This document shows, in pieces, positions 14,390 through 22,329 of a stretch of 27,743 nucleotides of DNA; position 1 is the first letter of the stretch, and each line of letters starts with the position of its first letter. The position numbers were made by a program, and so were the translations under genes. The notes beneath the pieces were generated by a model, which did no database searches, had not been told where the DNA came from, and was given only the letters and a program-made list of their open reading frames with translations. Source of the DNA: Alteromonas_F sp964429915 (GTDB lineage: Bacteria; Pseudomonadota; Gammaproteobacteria; Enterobacterales; Alteromonadaceae); assembly GCA_964429915.1 (NCBI GenBank), contig CAYSDZ010000036.1, positions 1 through 27,743 of the forward strand, written 5' to 3'.

Positions 14390-15745
14390 ATGAAGCATGT
14401 TGTTATTTTAGCCTTGTCCACGGCGTTATTTTGTTTTAATACTCATGCAGAGCAGACAGAGGACCTGTATAACATTGCTGAAAACTCATCAGCAGCGCAC
14501 ATAGAACAAGATATTAGAAAGTTAGTAGGATTTGGTACTCGCCACACCCTCTCTCAAACCGATTCTGATACGCGAGGCATTGGTGCGGCGCGGCGCTGGA
14601 TAAAAACAGAGTTTGATGCGATTGCAGAAGCCTGTGGTGGATGTCTCGACGTGTATTACCAAAGCGCCACTGTGGAAGGCGAAACTCGCATTCCCGATGC
14701 AACAGACATCGTGAATGTCATCGCAATTCAACGAGGGAAAACGGACCCTAATCGTTACGTTATTATGTCAGGCGATATCGATAGCAGAGTATCCGATGTA
14801 ATGGATTTTACGTCTGACTCGCCAGGTGCAAATGATAACGCTTCCGGTATTGCAGGTGTGTTGGAAACCGCTCGTTTACTGTCTCAATACAGCTTTAATG
14901 GCAGCATTGTTTACGCTGCGCTTTCGGGGGAGGAACAAGGATTGTTTGGCGGGCGAATTATGGCTACACAAGCGAAAAGCGATGGCTGGCGAATAAAAGC
15001 GGTTCTGAATAACGACATGATTGGCAATATTGAAGGCATTAATGGTGTGATTAACAATACTACTGCCCGTATTTTTGCTGAAGGGACGCGCATGGGAGAA
15101 ACCGAGCGAGAAGCAACCTTGCGCCGCTTCACCGGAGGGGAAGTAGATTCCCCAAGTCGAAATCTGGCGCGATATATCGACAAAATTGCGGATAAATATA
15201 TAGAAAATCTCGATACTATGGTGGTATATCGCTTAGATAGATTTCGTCGCGGTGGTCACCATAGGCCGTTCAACGACTTAGGCTTTCCTGGTGTGCGTAT
15301 TATGGAAACCAATGAAAACTATAACCGACAGCATCAAAACTTACGCACTGAAGACGGTGTCGAGTATGGCGATACCATCGACGGAGTTAACTTTGAGTAT
15401 GCAGCAAAACTGACTGCGTTGAATGCGGTTTCTCTTGCAGCCATGTCATGGGCGCCGGCTCCTCCCTCAAATGTAACTATCGAAGGTGCCGTGCAACCTT
15501 CCACCACTTTAAAATGGGCTGCATTAAATATAGAAGAAAACCCTCAATTAGCTGGCTACAAAGTCTATTGGCGATATACCGATGCACCTCAGTGGCAGTT
15601 CAGTAAATTCGTTGGTAACGTCACCGAAGCCACCTTACAAAATATTGTGATAGATAACTATTTCTTCGGTGTTGCCAGTGTGAATAAACAGGGCATTGAA
15701 AGTCCAGTGGTATTCCCAGGCGCAGCAGGTAGTTTTGGTGAATAA
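14390..15745 (+). CDS. exported M28-type metallopeptidase with FN3-like tail
   Basis: This is a 451-residue exported protein. The start is the ATG at 14390 with GGA eight bases upstream; an earlier in-frame TTG at 14372 is not preferred. The signal peptide ends near NTHA/EQ. The M28 aminopeptidase-like domain shows GANDNASG (D149), SGEEQGLFGG (E181, E182) and NNDMIGN (D209), with H in YNRQHQN as a possible last ligand. The usual first ligand in GHxDS is replaced: the sequence is SGDIDSR, with D129 where His is expected. Residues about 365-445 (PSNVTIEGAV... GYKVYWRYTD) form a fibronectin type III-like domain. It is 22 bp after fre and ends before a bidirectional terminator. The substrate is unknown. 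Confidence 0.85.
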   Translation: MKHVVILALSTALFCFNTHAEQTEDLYNIAENSSAAHIEQDIRKLVGFGTRHTLSQTDSDTRGIGAARRWIKTEFDAIAEACGGCLDVYYQSATVEGETRIPDATDIVNVIAIQRGKTDPNRYVIMSGDIDSRVSDVMDFTSDSPGANDNASGIAGVLETARLLSQYSFNGSIVYAALSGEEQGLFGGRIMATQAKSDGWRIKAVLNNDMIGNIEGINGVINNTTARIFAEGTRMGETEREATLRRFTGGEVDSPSRNLARYIDKIADKYIENLDTMVVYRLDRFRRGGHHRPFNDLGFPGVRIMETNENYNRQHQNLRTEDGVEYGDTIDGVNFEYAAKLTALNAVSLAAMSWAPAPPSNVTIEGAVQPSTTLKWAALNIEENPQLAGYKVYWRYTDAPQWQFSKFVGNVTEATLQNIVIDNYFFGVASVNKQGIESPVVFPGAAGSFGE

Positions 15746-15806
15746 GTATTTATTTACGGTAGGTAATTGATTTTAAATGGCAATTAAGAACCAAAAAATA
15801 AACATA

Positions 15807-15835
15807 AAAAAGCCCCTGAATATTAGGGGCTTTTT
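15807..15835. terminator. bidirectional terminator between the peptidase and csp genes
   Basis: AAAAAGCCCCT and AGGGGCTTTTT form an 11-bp stem with a 7-nt loop, with T runs on both strands. It serves the plus-strand peptidase gene (62 bp upstream) and the minus-strand csp gene (19 bp past its stop). Confidence 0.95.
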
Positions 15836-15853
15836 CATTTAAAACCGAATCGA

Positions 15854-16063
15854 TTAAATAGGTTGAACGTTCGCAGCTTGAAGTCCTTTTTGGCCTTCTT
15901 CGATTTCGAACTCTACGCGTTGACCTTCTGGAAGCGTTTTGTAACCCTCTGCAAGAATAGCGCGGAAGTGAACGAATACGTCTTTTCCACCATTATCTTG
16001 AGTAAGAAAACCATAACCTTTTTCAGCATTAAACCATTTTACGGTGCCTGTAACCTTAGACAT
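15854..16063 (-). CDS. cold-shock protein, CspA family
   Basis: This is a 69-residue single-domain RNA/ssDNA-binding protein. It has both RNP motifs, KGYGFL (residues 15-20) and VFVHF (29-33), and the WFNAEKGYGF opening of the family. Such proteins melt mRNA structure at low temperature or in stationary phase. I cannot assign the paralogue (CspA, C, D or E) from the sequence. An AGAGG site precedes the ATG. A promoter with an extended -10 near 16245 would give a leader of about 170 nt, the long leader typical of cold-induced csp genes. Confidence 0.95.
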   Translation of the reverse strand: MSKVTGTVKWFNAEKGYGFLTQDNGGKDVFVHFRAILAEGYKTLPEGQRVEFEIEEGQKGLQAANVQPI

Positions 16064-16240
16064 GTATACCTCTAATTTTGATCAATAAGTGTGTTCCTTG
16101 TCGGGGTGTAACGCATCCGGTGTTTAACACTTAAATCTTTGCATTTCGGCACAACAAAACGTCTTAAAACAAATCACAGTGTAACTTGAGAGGTTTTTGT
16201 AGCTAAAAGTAAAGGGCTACGTTACATCAACGACATAGTA

Positions 16241-16249
16241 ATCATAGCA
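16241..16249 (-). promoter_or_regulatory. csp promoter, extended -10
   Basis: The minus strand reads TGCTATGAT: TG, one base, TATGAT, an extended -10. No good -35 lies at 17 bp. The start near 16234 would give a leader of about 170 nt. The leader contains a GTAGC/GCTAC hairpin (16199-16220) near its 5' end. I found no sequence clearly equal to the E. coli cold box. Confidence 0.5.
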
Positions 16250-16320
16250 GCAATTTTTAGAATTGATACTCAATTTCACAAATCAAACAAAATAATCACG
16301 AATTTGTCATAAAACTGAAT

Positions 16321-17949
16321 CTAGCGCAGATAGCGAAAAGCCATTAACCAACTGAGCACGGCCATTATCAAACCCAGAAAAAAGAAACTTACATGATGAA
16401 ATACAAGCCCTGCACCCACACAAACCATAAAAGACAGCAAGCCAGTGATCAATGAAAAAACTAATTTTTTTAGCTTTTTCGTCTCATCGATTTGCCGAAC
16501 ATGCTGTTGCTCTACTTTGTAGGGTAGCTCTTTCATTTGAAGCAAAGAGTCATGTAAAAGATCCGGTACATCAGGAAACTTTTCTAGCCAAAAAGGAAAG
16601 TTTGTACGTACTTTTTTTAGCATCGCCGTCATACTAATTTGTTGCTTGAGCCATTGCTCCAAAAAAGGCTTAGCGGTTTTCCACAAATCCAATTGAGGGT
16701 AAAGTTGACGACCTAAGCCTTCAACATAAAGTAGTGTTTTCTGTAACAGCACCAACTGTGGTTGAATGACCATATTGAATTGGCGCGCAGTATTAAACAA
16801 CTGCATCAGCACGGTTCCAAAAGAAATCTCGGCTAACGGTTTTTGGAAAATAGGTTCACAGACAGTCCGAATTGCCACTTCGAATGCATCAATATTGGTA
16901 TCGTGAGGCACCCATCCGCTATCAGCGTGCAGTTGGGCTACTTTGCGGTAATCACGATTAAAAAATGCAATGAAATTTTCAGCAAGGTAACGTTTATCCT
17001 CGCTGTTCAGCGTGCCTACGATACCAAAATCAATCGCAATATACTTAGGTTCATCCGGTGTTTCTTTGGAAACGAAAATGTTACCCGGGTGCATATCAGC
17101 ATGAAAGAAGCTGTCTCGGAATACCTGTGTAAAAAACACCTCTACACCTTTCTCTGCCAGTCGCTTCATATTGGTATGTTGCGCCTGCAAAGCCGAAACA
17201 TCGGATACAGAGATGGCGTAAATACGCTCCATCACCAAGACATTTTTCTTACATAAGTCTGTGTAGATGTGCGGAATATAGAGCGAGTCGGAATCAAAAA
17301 AGTTTTGTTTCAACTTTACACCGTTAGATGCCTCTCGTGATAAATCCAACTCTTCTAATATAGTTTTTTCATATTCATCGACGACTTCTACAGGCCGTAA
17401 TCTATCTCCATCTGGCAAGGCTTTCTGAGCAATACTAGCGAGCAAGCGCATCAAACGAATATCTGCATCTATGGTATGTTTAACATTGGGCCGTAACACC
17501 TTTACCACTACATCCCTATTGCCCTCTTTCAATGTCGCTGCATGCACCTGAGCGATAGAGGCGGAAGCGAGAGGCTTTGTATCAAAGAATGAAAAATGGT
17601 CATCAATCGCATTATCTCCCAGCGCCTTTTGAATAATGGCAACAGCAACACGTGAATCGAAGGGTTGAACGCGGTCTTGTAGAACAGCCAATTCATCAGC
17701 AAACTGTTGAGGGAGTAGGTCGCGTCGAGTAGACAACATTTGACCAAACTTAATAAAGACCGGCCCTAGACGTTGCAGCACAAGCCTAAGGCGCATAGCT
17801 GACGTCTCATGTTTGTGTTTATTAGAAATCCAAAAGAAACACGCACGAAAATATCGAAAATACCACGGCTTTAAAGACGGCGGAATTAATTCATCAATGC
17901 CATACTCAAGGAGCGTTTTAATAATGTTATACAGACGACCTAGTCGCAT
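16321..17949 (-). CDS. ubiB: ubiquinone biosynthesis accessory kinase-like protein UbiB
   Basis: UbiB is an atypical ABC1/ADCK-type kinase-like ATPase needed for ubiquinone synthesis and handling at the inner membrane. It has 542 residues (E. coli 546). The KxGQ motif is FIKFGQMLSTRRDLLP near 70. The A-rich nucleotide loop is LASASIAQVHAATLK, and FFHADMHPGNIFVS plus AIDFGIVG form the catalytic-loop and DFG equivalents. Two membrane helices close the protein (about 495-538). It overlaps ubiJ by 10 bp and ends the ubiE-ubiJ-ubiB operon, the E. coli order. Confidence 0.97.
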   Translation of the reverse strand: MRLGRLYNIIKTLLEYGIDELIPPSLKPWYFRYFRACFFWISNKHKHETSAMRLRLVLQRLGPVFIKFGQMLSTRRDLLPQQFADELAVLQDRVQPFDSRVAVAIIQKALGDNAIDDHFSFFDTKPLASASIAQVHAATLKEGNRDVVVKVLRPNVKHTIDADIRLMRLLASIAQKALPDGDRLRPVEVVDEYEKTILEELDLSREASNGVKLKQNFFDSDSLYIPHIYTDLCKKNVLVMERIYAISVSDVSALQAQHTNMKRLAEKGVEVFFTQVFRDSFFHADMHPGNIFVSKETPDEPKYIAIDFGIVGTLNSEDKRYLAENFIAFFNRDYRKVAQLHADSGWVPHDTNIDAFEVAIRTVCEPIFQKPLAEISFGTVLMQLFNTARQFNMVIQPQLVLLQKTLLYVEGLGRQLYPQLDLWKTAKPFLEQWLKQQISMTAMLKKVRTNFPFWLEKFPDVPDLLHDSLLQMKELPYKVEQQHVRQIDETKKLKKLVFSLITGLLSFMVCVGAGLVFHHVSFFFLGLIMAVLSWLMAFRYLR

Positions 17950-18590
17950 TGGGTATCTCTAACTCTTTGTTCATAGCGGCTAAGCTTCAAGGATATGCGC
18001 TCAACATCATCTCTTAGCGTTTCAATTTGCATTCCCACTCCTTCGACACCTTGACGCCTTGCAGCAATAGGACGCTCTTCAAGTGCAACATCACTGGCTT
18101 GCTTGCTAACAGTTTCTACGTAAGATTTAGCCTTTTTATGTACCGATGAAAAAAAAGTGGCAACGCCGTGCGCGAACACGTCAGACGTATGATGCGCCAG
18201 CGCTTCTTCCAAATCGATGTTGTCTGAAGCAAGCATATCGCTGACTTTCTGGGCAATAGAGAGATCACCTGCGATATCTAACGCTTTATTCTGTATTAAC
18301 GTTGTAAGTTGACTCGTATCAGATAATTTCCCGATAACCGATATTTTCGTTTTAATCACACAGGTATCACTTTCCAAATCCGACTTTGCTTGTTCAAAGC
18401 TATCTGGACCATTAACTACCGTGACTCTTTCATCAAAAATAAGGGTAACGCCTTTATCCAAAACGTCTAAAAATAAACACAGCCGTTTACCCTGTAATGC
18501 TTTTAATTGGGGTTGAAGTGCGGCCTGTGTGTCTAAAAAACGATTGATCACGTTTTCGAGTGTTGCCGAAACCATCTGGCGGAACAGCAT
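17940..18590 (-). CDS. ubiJ: ubiquinone biosynthesis accessory factor UbiJ
   Basis: UbiJ is a soluble SCP2-like lipid-binding factor. With UbiK it helps assemble the Ubi complex that carries out the later hydroxylation and methylation steps. It has 216 residues (E. coli 201). An SCP2 domain covers about 20-125. The C-terminal part ends in a heptad-like coiled coil (VGMQIETLRDDVERISLKLS). The ATG overlaps the ubiE stop as TAATG, indicating coupling, and the 3' end overlaps ubiB. Sequence identity is weak, as usual for this family, but the position is diagnostic. Confidence 0.92.
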   Translation of the reverse strand: MLFRQMVSATLENVINRFLDTQAALQPQLKALQGKRLCLFLDVLDKGVTLIFDERVTVVNGPDSFEQAKSDLESDTCVIKTKISVIGKLSDTSQLTTLIQNKALDIAGDLSIAQKVSDMLASDNIDLEEALAHHTSDVFAHGVATFFSSVHKKAKSYVETVSKQASDVALEERPIAARRQGVEGVGMQIETLRDDVERISLKLSRYEQRVRDTQCD

Positions 18591-19363
18591 TAAAATTTGT
18601 ACCCTTTATGCAACGCGACTATACCACCAGTTAAATTATCATAGCTGCATTGTTCGAAGCCTGCACTTTGAAACATAGTCTTTAGCGTCTCTTGATTGGG
18701 ATGCATACGAATAGATTCAGCTAAATATTGATAACTTTCTTTGTCGTTTGCGACAAGCTGCCCCATGACGGGCAAGATATGGAATGAATACGCATCGTAA
18801 ACTTTATCTAGCAAAGGAAGAACGGGTTTAGAGAACTCTAACACCAACAAGCGTCCGCCGGGCTTAAGTACACGAAAAATAGACGATAATGCTTTATCTT
18901 TATTGGTGACATTTCTGAGCCCAAATGCCATGGTCACTGTGTCAAAATGATTGTCTGGGAAAGGGAGTTCTTCAGCATTAGCTTGCACGTACTCAATATT
19001 TTTTACTCGGCCTTTATCGCGAAGCTTGTCTCGTCCCACTTTTAGCATCGACAAATTTATATCTGCGAGTACGACTTTTCCGGAGTCACCCACCATTCGG
19101 GAAAAAATAGCGGTGAGATCTCCCGTTCCACCTGCAAGATCCAATACCTTATGGCCTGCTCTCACTCCGCTACAATCAATGGTGTAACGCTTCCACAAGC
19201 GATGAATACCGAATGACATGACATCATTCATCACGTCATATTTTGCCGCTACACTATGAAATACATTTGCCACCATTCCCACTTTTTCATCGGTTGAAAC
19301 TTGCTTGAAACCAAAATGTGTGGTGTTTTCGTTTTTGGCCTTTTCGGTCGACATGTCGTTCAT
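18590..19363 (-). CDS. ubiE: ubiquinone/menaquinone C-methyltransferase UbiE
   Basis: UbiE is a SAM-dependent C-methyltransferase that acts on demethoxy-ubiquinol or demethylmenaquinol intermediates. From the ATG at 19363 it has 257 residues (E. coli 251). That start has GGAAA seven bases upstream, while an in-frame extension to 19414 has no such site. The class I motif I is VLDLAGGTGDLTAIF. Family-specific stretches are YDVMNDVMSFGIHRLWKR, FGLRNVTNKDKAL and the ALHKGYKF end. It is the first gene of the ubiE-ubiJ-ubiB operon. Confidence 0.96.
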   Translation of the reverse strand: MNDMSTEKAKNENTTHFGFKQVSTDEKVGMVANVFHSVAAKYDVMNDVMSFGIHRLWKRYTIDCSGVRAGHKVLDLAGGTGDLTAIFSRMVGDSGKVVLADINLSMLKVGRDKLRDKGRVKNIEYVQANAEELPFPDNHFDTVTMAFGLRNVTNKDKALSSIFRVLKPGGRLLVLEFSKPVLPLLDKVYDAYSFHILPVMGQLVANDKESYQYLAESIRMHPNQETLKTMFQSAGFEQCSYDNLTGGIVALHKGYKF

Positions 19364-19454
19364 GAGATTTCCAGTAGGATTGATGCATTGCACTAGGGCC
19401 TTAAGTGTACCCAAACTCAGCGCATTTACCTATACCCGATCCACCTCAACATGC

Positions 19455-20150
19455 TCAAGATACTTGCACTGCATTGTCGCCACAGCTATACGCGAGAATT
19501 TGGCTGATTGTTTGCAAGGGTAAGTTTGTTTCTTTTCGCCAAGTATTAAACTGCGTATTAATAGCGTTTAAACTGCTTTTTGTATTGAGCCCGCCATCAA
19601 TTAACTTGTGCTGACGGAAATAAGATTCGATATCTTTGGATAAGATAAACGTGTCGACACCCAATGCTCGCAAGGCATAAGGCCCTGTATTTCCGCCAAG
19701 TCTAGCGCCATTCTTCTTCATGAAAGACCATAAATCAATGATGTCGCCTTCTACAAAAGTTTGAGCAAAAGCGGCAAACGAGCCGTGCCTTTCACTTATG
19801 TCTTTTATCATCAGTGCATTGTCTCTTATCGACATCACTTTGCGAAAATTACGTATAATGGCAGGGTCGGAGGCTTTCTTTTCCAACATTTCGTCGGGCA
19901 TTAGCAGAATTTTTTGGATATCAAAGCCAAAAAACAAGGTTTCAAATGCCGACCATTTTTTTTCCACTACACGCCAAACGAAACCAGATTGGAACACTTT
20001 TTTAGTGAATGCTGACAAGAAACGATCGTCTGGAATCGTTAACAGTTCAGCCTCACTTAATGGCGCAGACAGCAGCATGTGTAGGTTTTTCCTTCCTCCT
20101 TTGCGCTGCGCCGCCCGATGTAAAATGACTTCGAACTTTTCTGCCTTCAT
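19455..20150 (-). CDS. DNA-3-methyladenine glycosylase I-like protein
   Basis: This is a 231-residue protein resembling the Adenine_glyco (Tag-like) branch of the helix-hairpin-helix glycosylases, which remove alkylated bases from DNA. Matching stretches are SGFVWRVVEKKWSAFETLF, DPAIIRNFRKVMSIRDNA (compare IIR-x-x-K-I-x-x-x-x-x-NA in Tag) and WSFMKKNGARLGGNTGPYAL. It lacks the N-terminal RCxW...YHDxEWG segment and the Cys/His zinc site of E. coli Tag, so activity and substrate are uncertain. Its ATG begins 1 bp after the prlC stop (TAACATG), so the two are very likely cotranscribed and coupled. Confidence 0.7.
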   Translation of the reverse strand: MKAEKFEVILHRAAQRKGGRKNLHMLLSAPLSEAELLTIPDDRFLSAFTKKVFQSGFVWRVVEKKWSAFETLFFGFDIQKILLMPDEMLEKKASDPAIIRNFRKVMSIRDNALMIKDISERHGSFAAFAQTFVEGDIIDLWSFMKKNGARLGGNTGPYALRALGVDTFILSKDIESYFRQHKLIDGGLNTKSSLNAINTQFNTWRKETNLPLQTISQILAYSCGDNAVQVS

Positions 20151-20151
20151 G

Positions 20152-22164
20152 TTAACTAGCCACGGCGATACCGTTGTGTCTTAGTAAGGCATCGGTACTT
20201 GGCTCTCGCCCTCTAAATGCGACAAAGGCCTCCATGGGTTCAATACTTCCCCCTACTTCTAAAATATTGTGGAGAAAATCTGCGCCCACCTTTTGATTAA
20301 AAATACCTTCCTCTTCAAAGCGACTAAAGGCGTCACTCGAAAGTACCTCTGCCCATTTATAGCTGTAATAGCCTGCCGCGTAGCCACCCGCGAAAATATG
20401 CCCAAAACTGTGCTGAAACCGGTTGAATGCTGGAGGAATAAGCACGGCAACTTCACTGCGAACTTTATCGAGTAAGCCTTGTACATTCGGCAACTCAGTT
20501 TCAGAAAGATGGATATGCATATCAAATAGGCTAAATTCCAGTTGTCGCAACATTTGCATGCCGGACTGGAAATCTCGGGCGGCTAGCATTTTATCTAGCA
20601 TCGCCTTAGGCAACGGCTCGCCTGTTTCATAGTGTCCCGATATAAAGGCCAACGCCGCTTCTTGCCAGCACCAGTTTTCTAAAAATTGACTTGGCAGCTC
20701 TACTGCGTCCCATGCGACCCCATTAATTCCAGATACACCAGCCACAGTCATTTTGGTTAGCATATGATGAATACCGTGGCCAAACTCGTGAAACAGGGTG
20801 ACCACTTCGTCGTGGGTGAACATCGCAGGCTTATCGCCAACAGGGCTATTAAAATTACATGTGAGGTAGGCAACGGGTAACTGAGTACTACCATCGGGTA
20901 AGGTACGACGCACTCGACATTCATCCATCCAAGCACCGCCGCGTTTTTTCTCTCTAGCATAAAGGTCGAGATAAAAACTGCCTCTTTGCTGCCCTTTGCT
21001 ATCGGTAATCGTAAAATAGCGCAGATCTTTGTGGTATTTGTCGACCTCTGTTTGCTCAGTAATGACTAATCCAAACACCCGTGACAATACTTCGAATAAG
21101 CCTCCGAGTACCTTATCTTCTGGAAAGTAAGGTTTTAACTCTTCATCAGTAATGCTGAATTTTTGTTCTTTTAGGCGTTCGCTAAAAAACGGCACGTCCC
21201 ATGCGCTTAACTCGCCTTTATAGCCTTGCTCAGCAGCGAATACTTTTACTTCGTTTAGCTCCTTTTGCGCTTGTTTTTTTGATTTTTCAGCCAAATCGTT
21301 CAAAAAACCCAGCACCTGCTCAGGATCGCTAGCCATTTTACTTGCTAACGAGCGCTCACCGTAATGTTTAAAACCGAGTAGTGTTGCTAACTCTTGGCGT
21401 AAAGCCAGTGTTTCGTTAATTATCTCGCTGTTATCCCATGCTTTATTATCAGATAAATCAGATGCACGCGTGGCATACGCGCGATACATTTCTTCGCGTA
21501 GTGCTCTATTTTTAGCATGCAGCATTATCGGAAGGTAACTGGGAATGTCCAACGTGAACACCCAACCTTCCAAGCCTTTGTTTTTTGCTGCCTGTGCCGC
21601 AGCATCTTTAGCCGAAGCGGGCAGGCCGTCGATGTCGTGTTCATTGGTGATATGTTTACTAAAGGCGGTCGTGGCATCCATTACGTTATTACTAAACTTG
21701 GAACTCAATTCCGACAAACGAGCTTGAATATCAGCGTACCTCTTCTTCTTTTCATCCTGTAAAGCGACACCTGACAGCGTAAAATCACGTAGGGTATTGT
21801 CGATAAGTTTGCGCTTTGCCACATCGAGTTGCTTAAAGTGTGGGCTGTCTTTTATCGTTTTATAGGCTTGATAGAGACCTTGATGTTGCCCTACCCAGGT
21901 CCCGTATTCCGACAAAAGCGGTAAGCAAGCGTCGTGCGCTTCGCGAAGGTCATCCGAACTAAGAACAGAATTCATGTGAGATACTGGCGACCATAGTTGG
22001 CTGAGTTGGTCATCTACATTTTCTAAAGGAGTGACAACCGTGTCGTAGGAATAGTCGCTCTGTGATACAACTTCTTCGACTGTACGTTTGCATAATGCAA
22101 TAGCTTCTGAAATAGTGTCTACGATAGTATGGGTTTGAATAGCGGAAAACTGAGGCAGACTCAC
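20152..22164 (-). CDS. prlC: oligopeptidase A
   Basis: PrlC (OpdA) is a cytoplasmic M3 zinc metallopeptidase that degrades short peptides, including released signal peptides. It has 670 residues (E. coli 680). The zinc motif HEFGH is at 459-463 (LFHEFGHGIHHML), and the third-ligand helix ELPSQFLENW follows about 28 residues later. The C-terminal GHIFAGGYAAGYYSYKWAEV is characteristic of M3A enzymes. It is divergent from gor over a 165-bp gap and followed at 1 bp by the glycosylase-like gene. Confidence 0.96.
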   Translation of the reverse strand: MSLPQFSAIQTHTIVDTISEAIALCKRTVEEVVSQSDYSYDTVVTPLENVDDQLSQLWSPVSHMNSVLSSDDLREAHDACLPLLSEYGTWVGQHQGLYQAYKTIKDSPHFKQLDVAKRKLIDNTLRDFTLSGVALQDEKKKRYADIQARLSELSSKFSNNVMDATTAFSKHITNEHDIDGLPASAKDAAAQAAKNKGLEGWVFTLDIPSYLPIMLHAKNRALREEMYRAYATRASDLSDNKAWDNSEIINETLALRQELATLLGFKHYGERSLASKMASDPEQVLGFLNDLAEKSKKQAQKELNEVKVFAAEQGYKGELSAWDVPFFSERLKEQKFSITDEELKPYFPEDKVLGGLFEVLSRVFGLVITEQTEVDKYHKDLRYFTITDSKGQQRGSFYLDLYAREKKRGGAWMDECRVRRTLPDGSTQLPVAYLTCNFNSPVGDKPAMFTHDEVVTLFHEFGHGIHHMLTKMTVAGVSGINGVAWDAVELPSQFLENWCWQEAALAFISGHYETGEPLPKAMLDKMLAARDFQSGMQMLRQLEFSLFDMHIHLSETELPNVQGLLDKVRSEVAVLIPPAFNRFQHSFGHIFAGGYAAGYYSYKWAEVLSSDAFSRFEEEGIFNQKVGADFLHNILEVGGSIEPMEAFVAFRGREPSTDALLRHNGIAVAS

Positions 22165-22329
22165 GATAATTAGCCTTTAATTAGAACGATTGTTGAGAAA
22201 TGAAATTGGGTTAGTCTTTCTTTTTTCAATACCGAAGGTTTACTCTAAGGCTTAATATTTTTCAAAATTGAAAGTAAAACGCTTCATTATGGATCTTGGG
22301 CGTATTGCATTATTAGAACGGGGAAAACA

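Noticed and set aside
16843..17256. Plus-strand 137-residue frame opposite ubiB
   Set aside because: Lies fully inside a strongly identified gene and shows no domain pattern.
19364..19414. 17-residue N-terminal extension of UbiE
   Set aside because: The extension is not seen in UbiE homologues; the ATG at 19363 has a good ribosome site.
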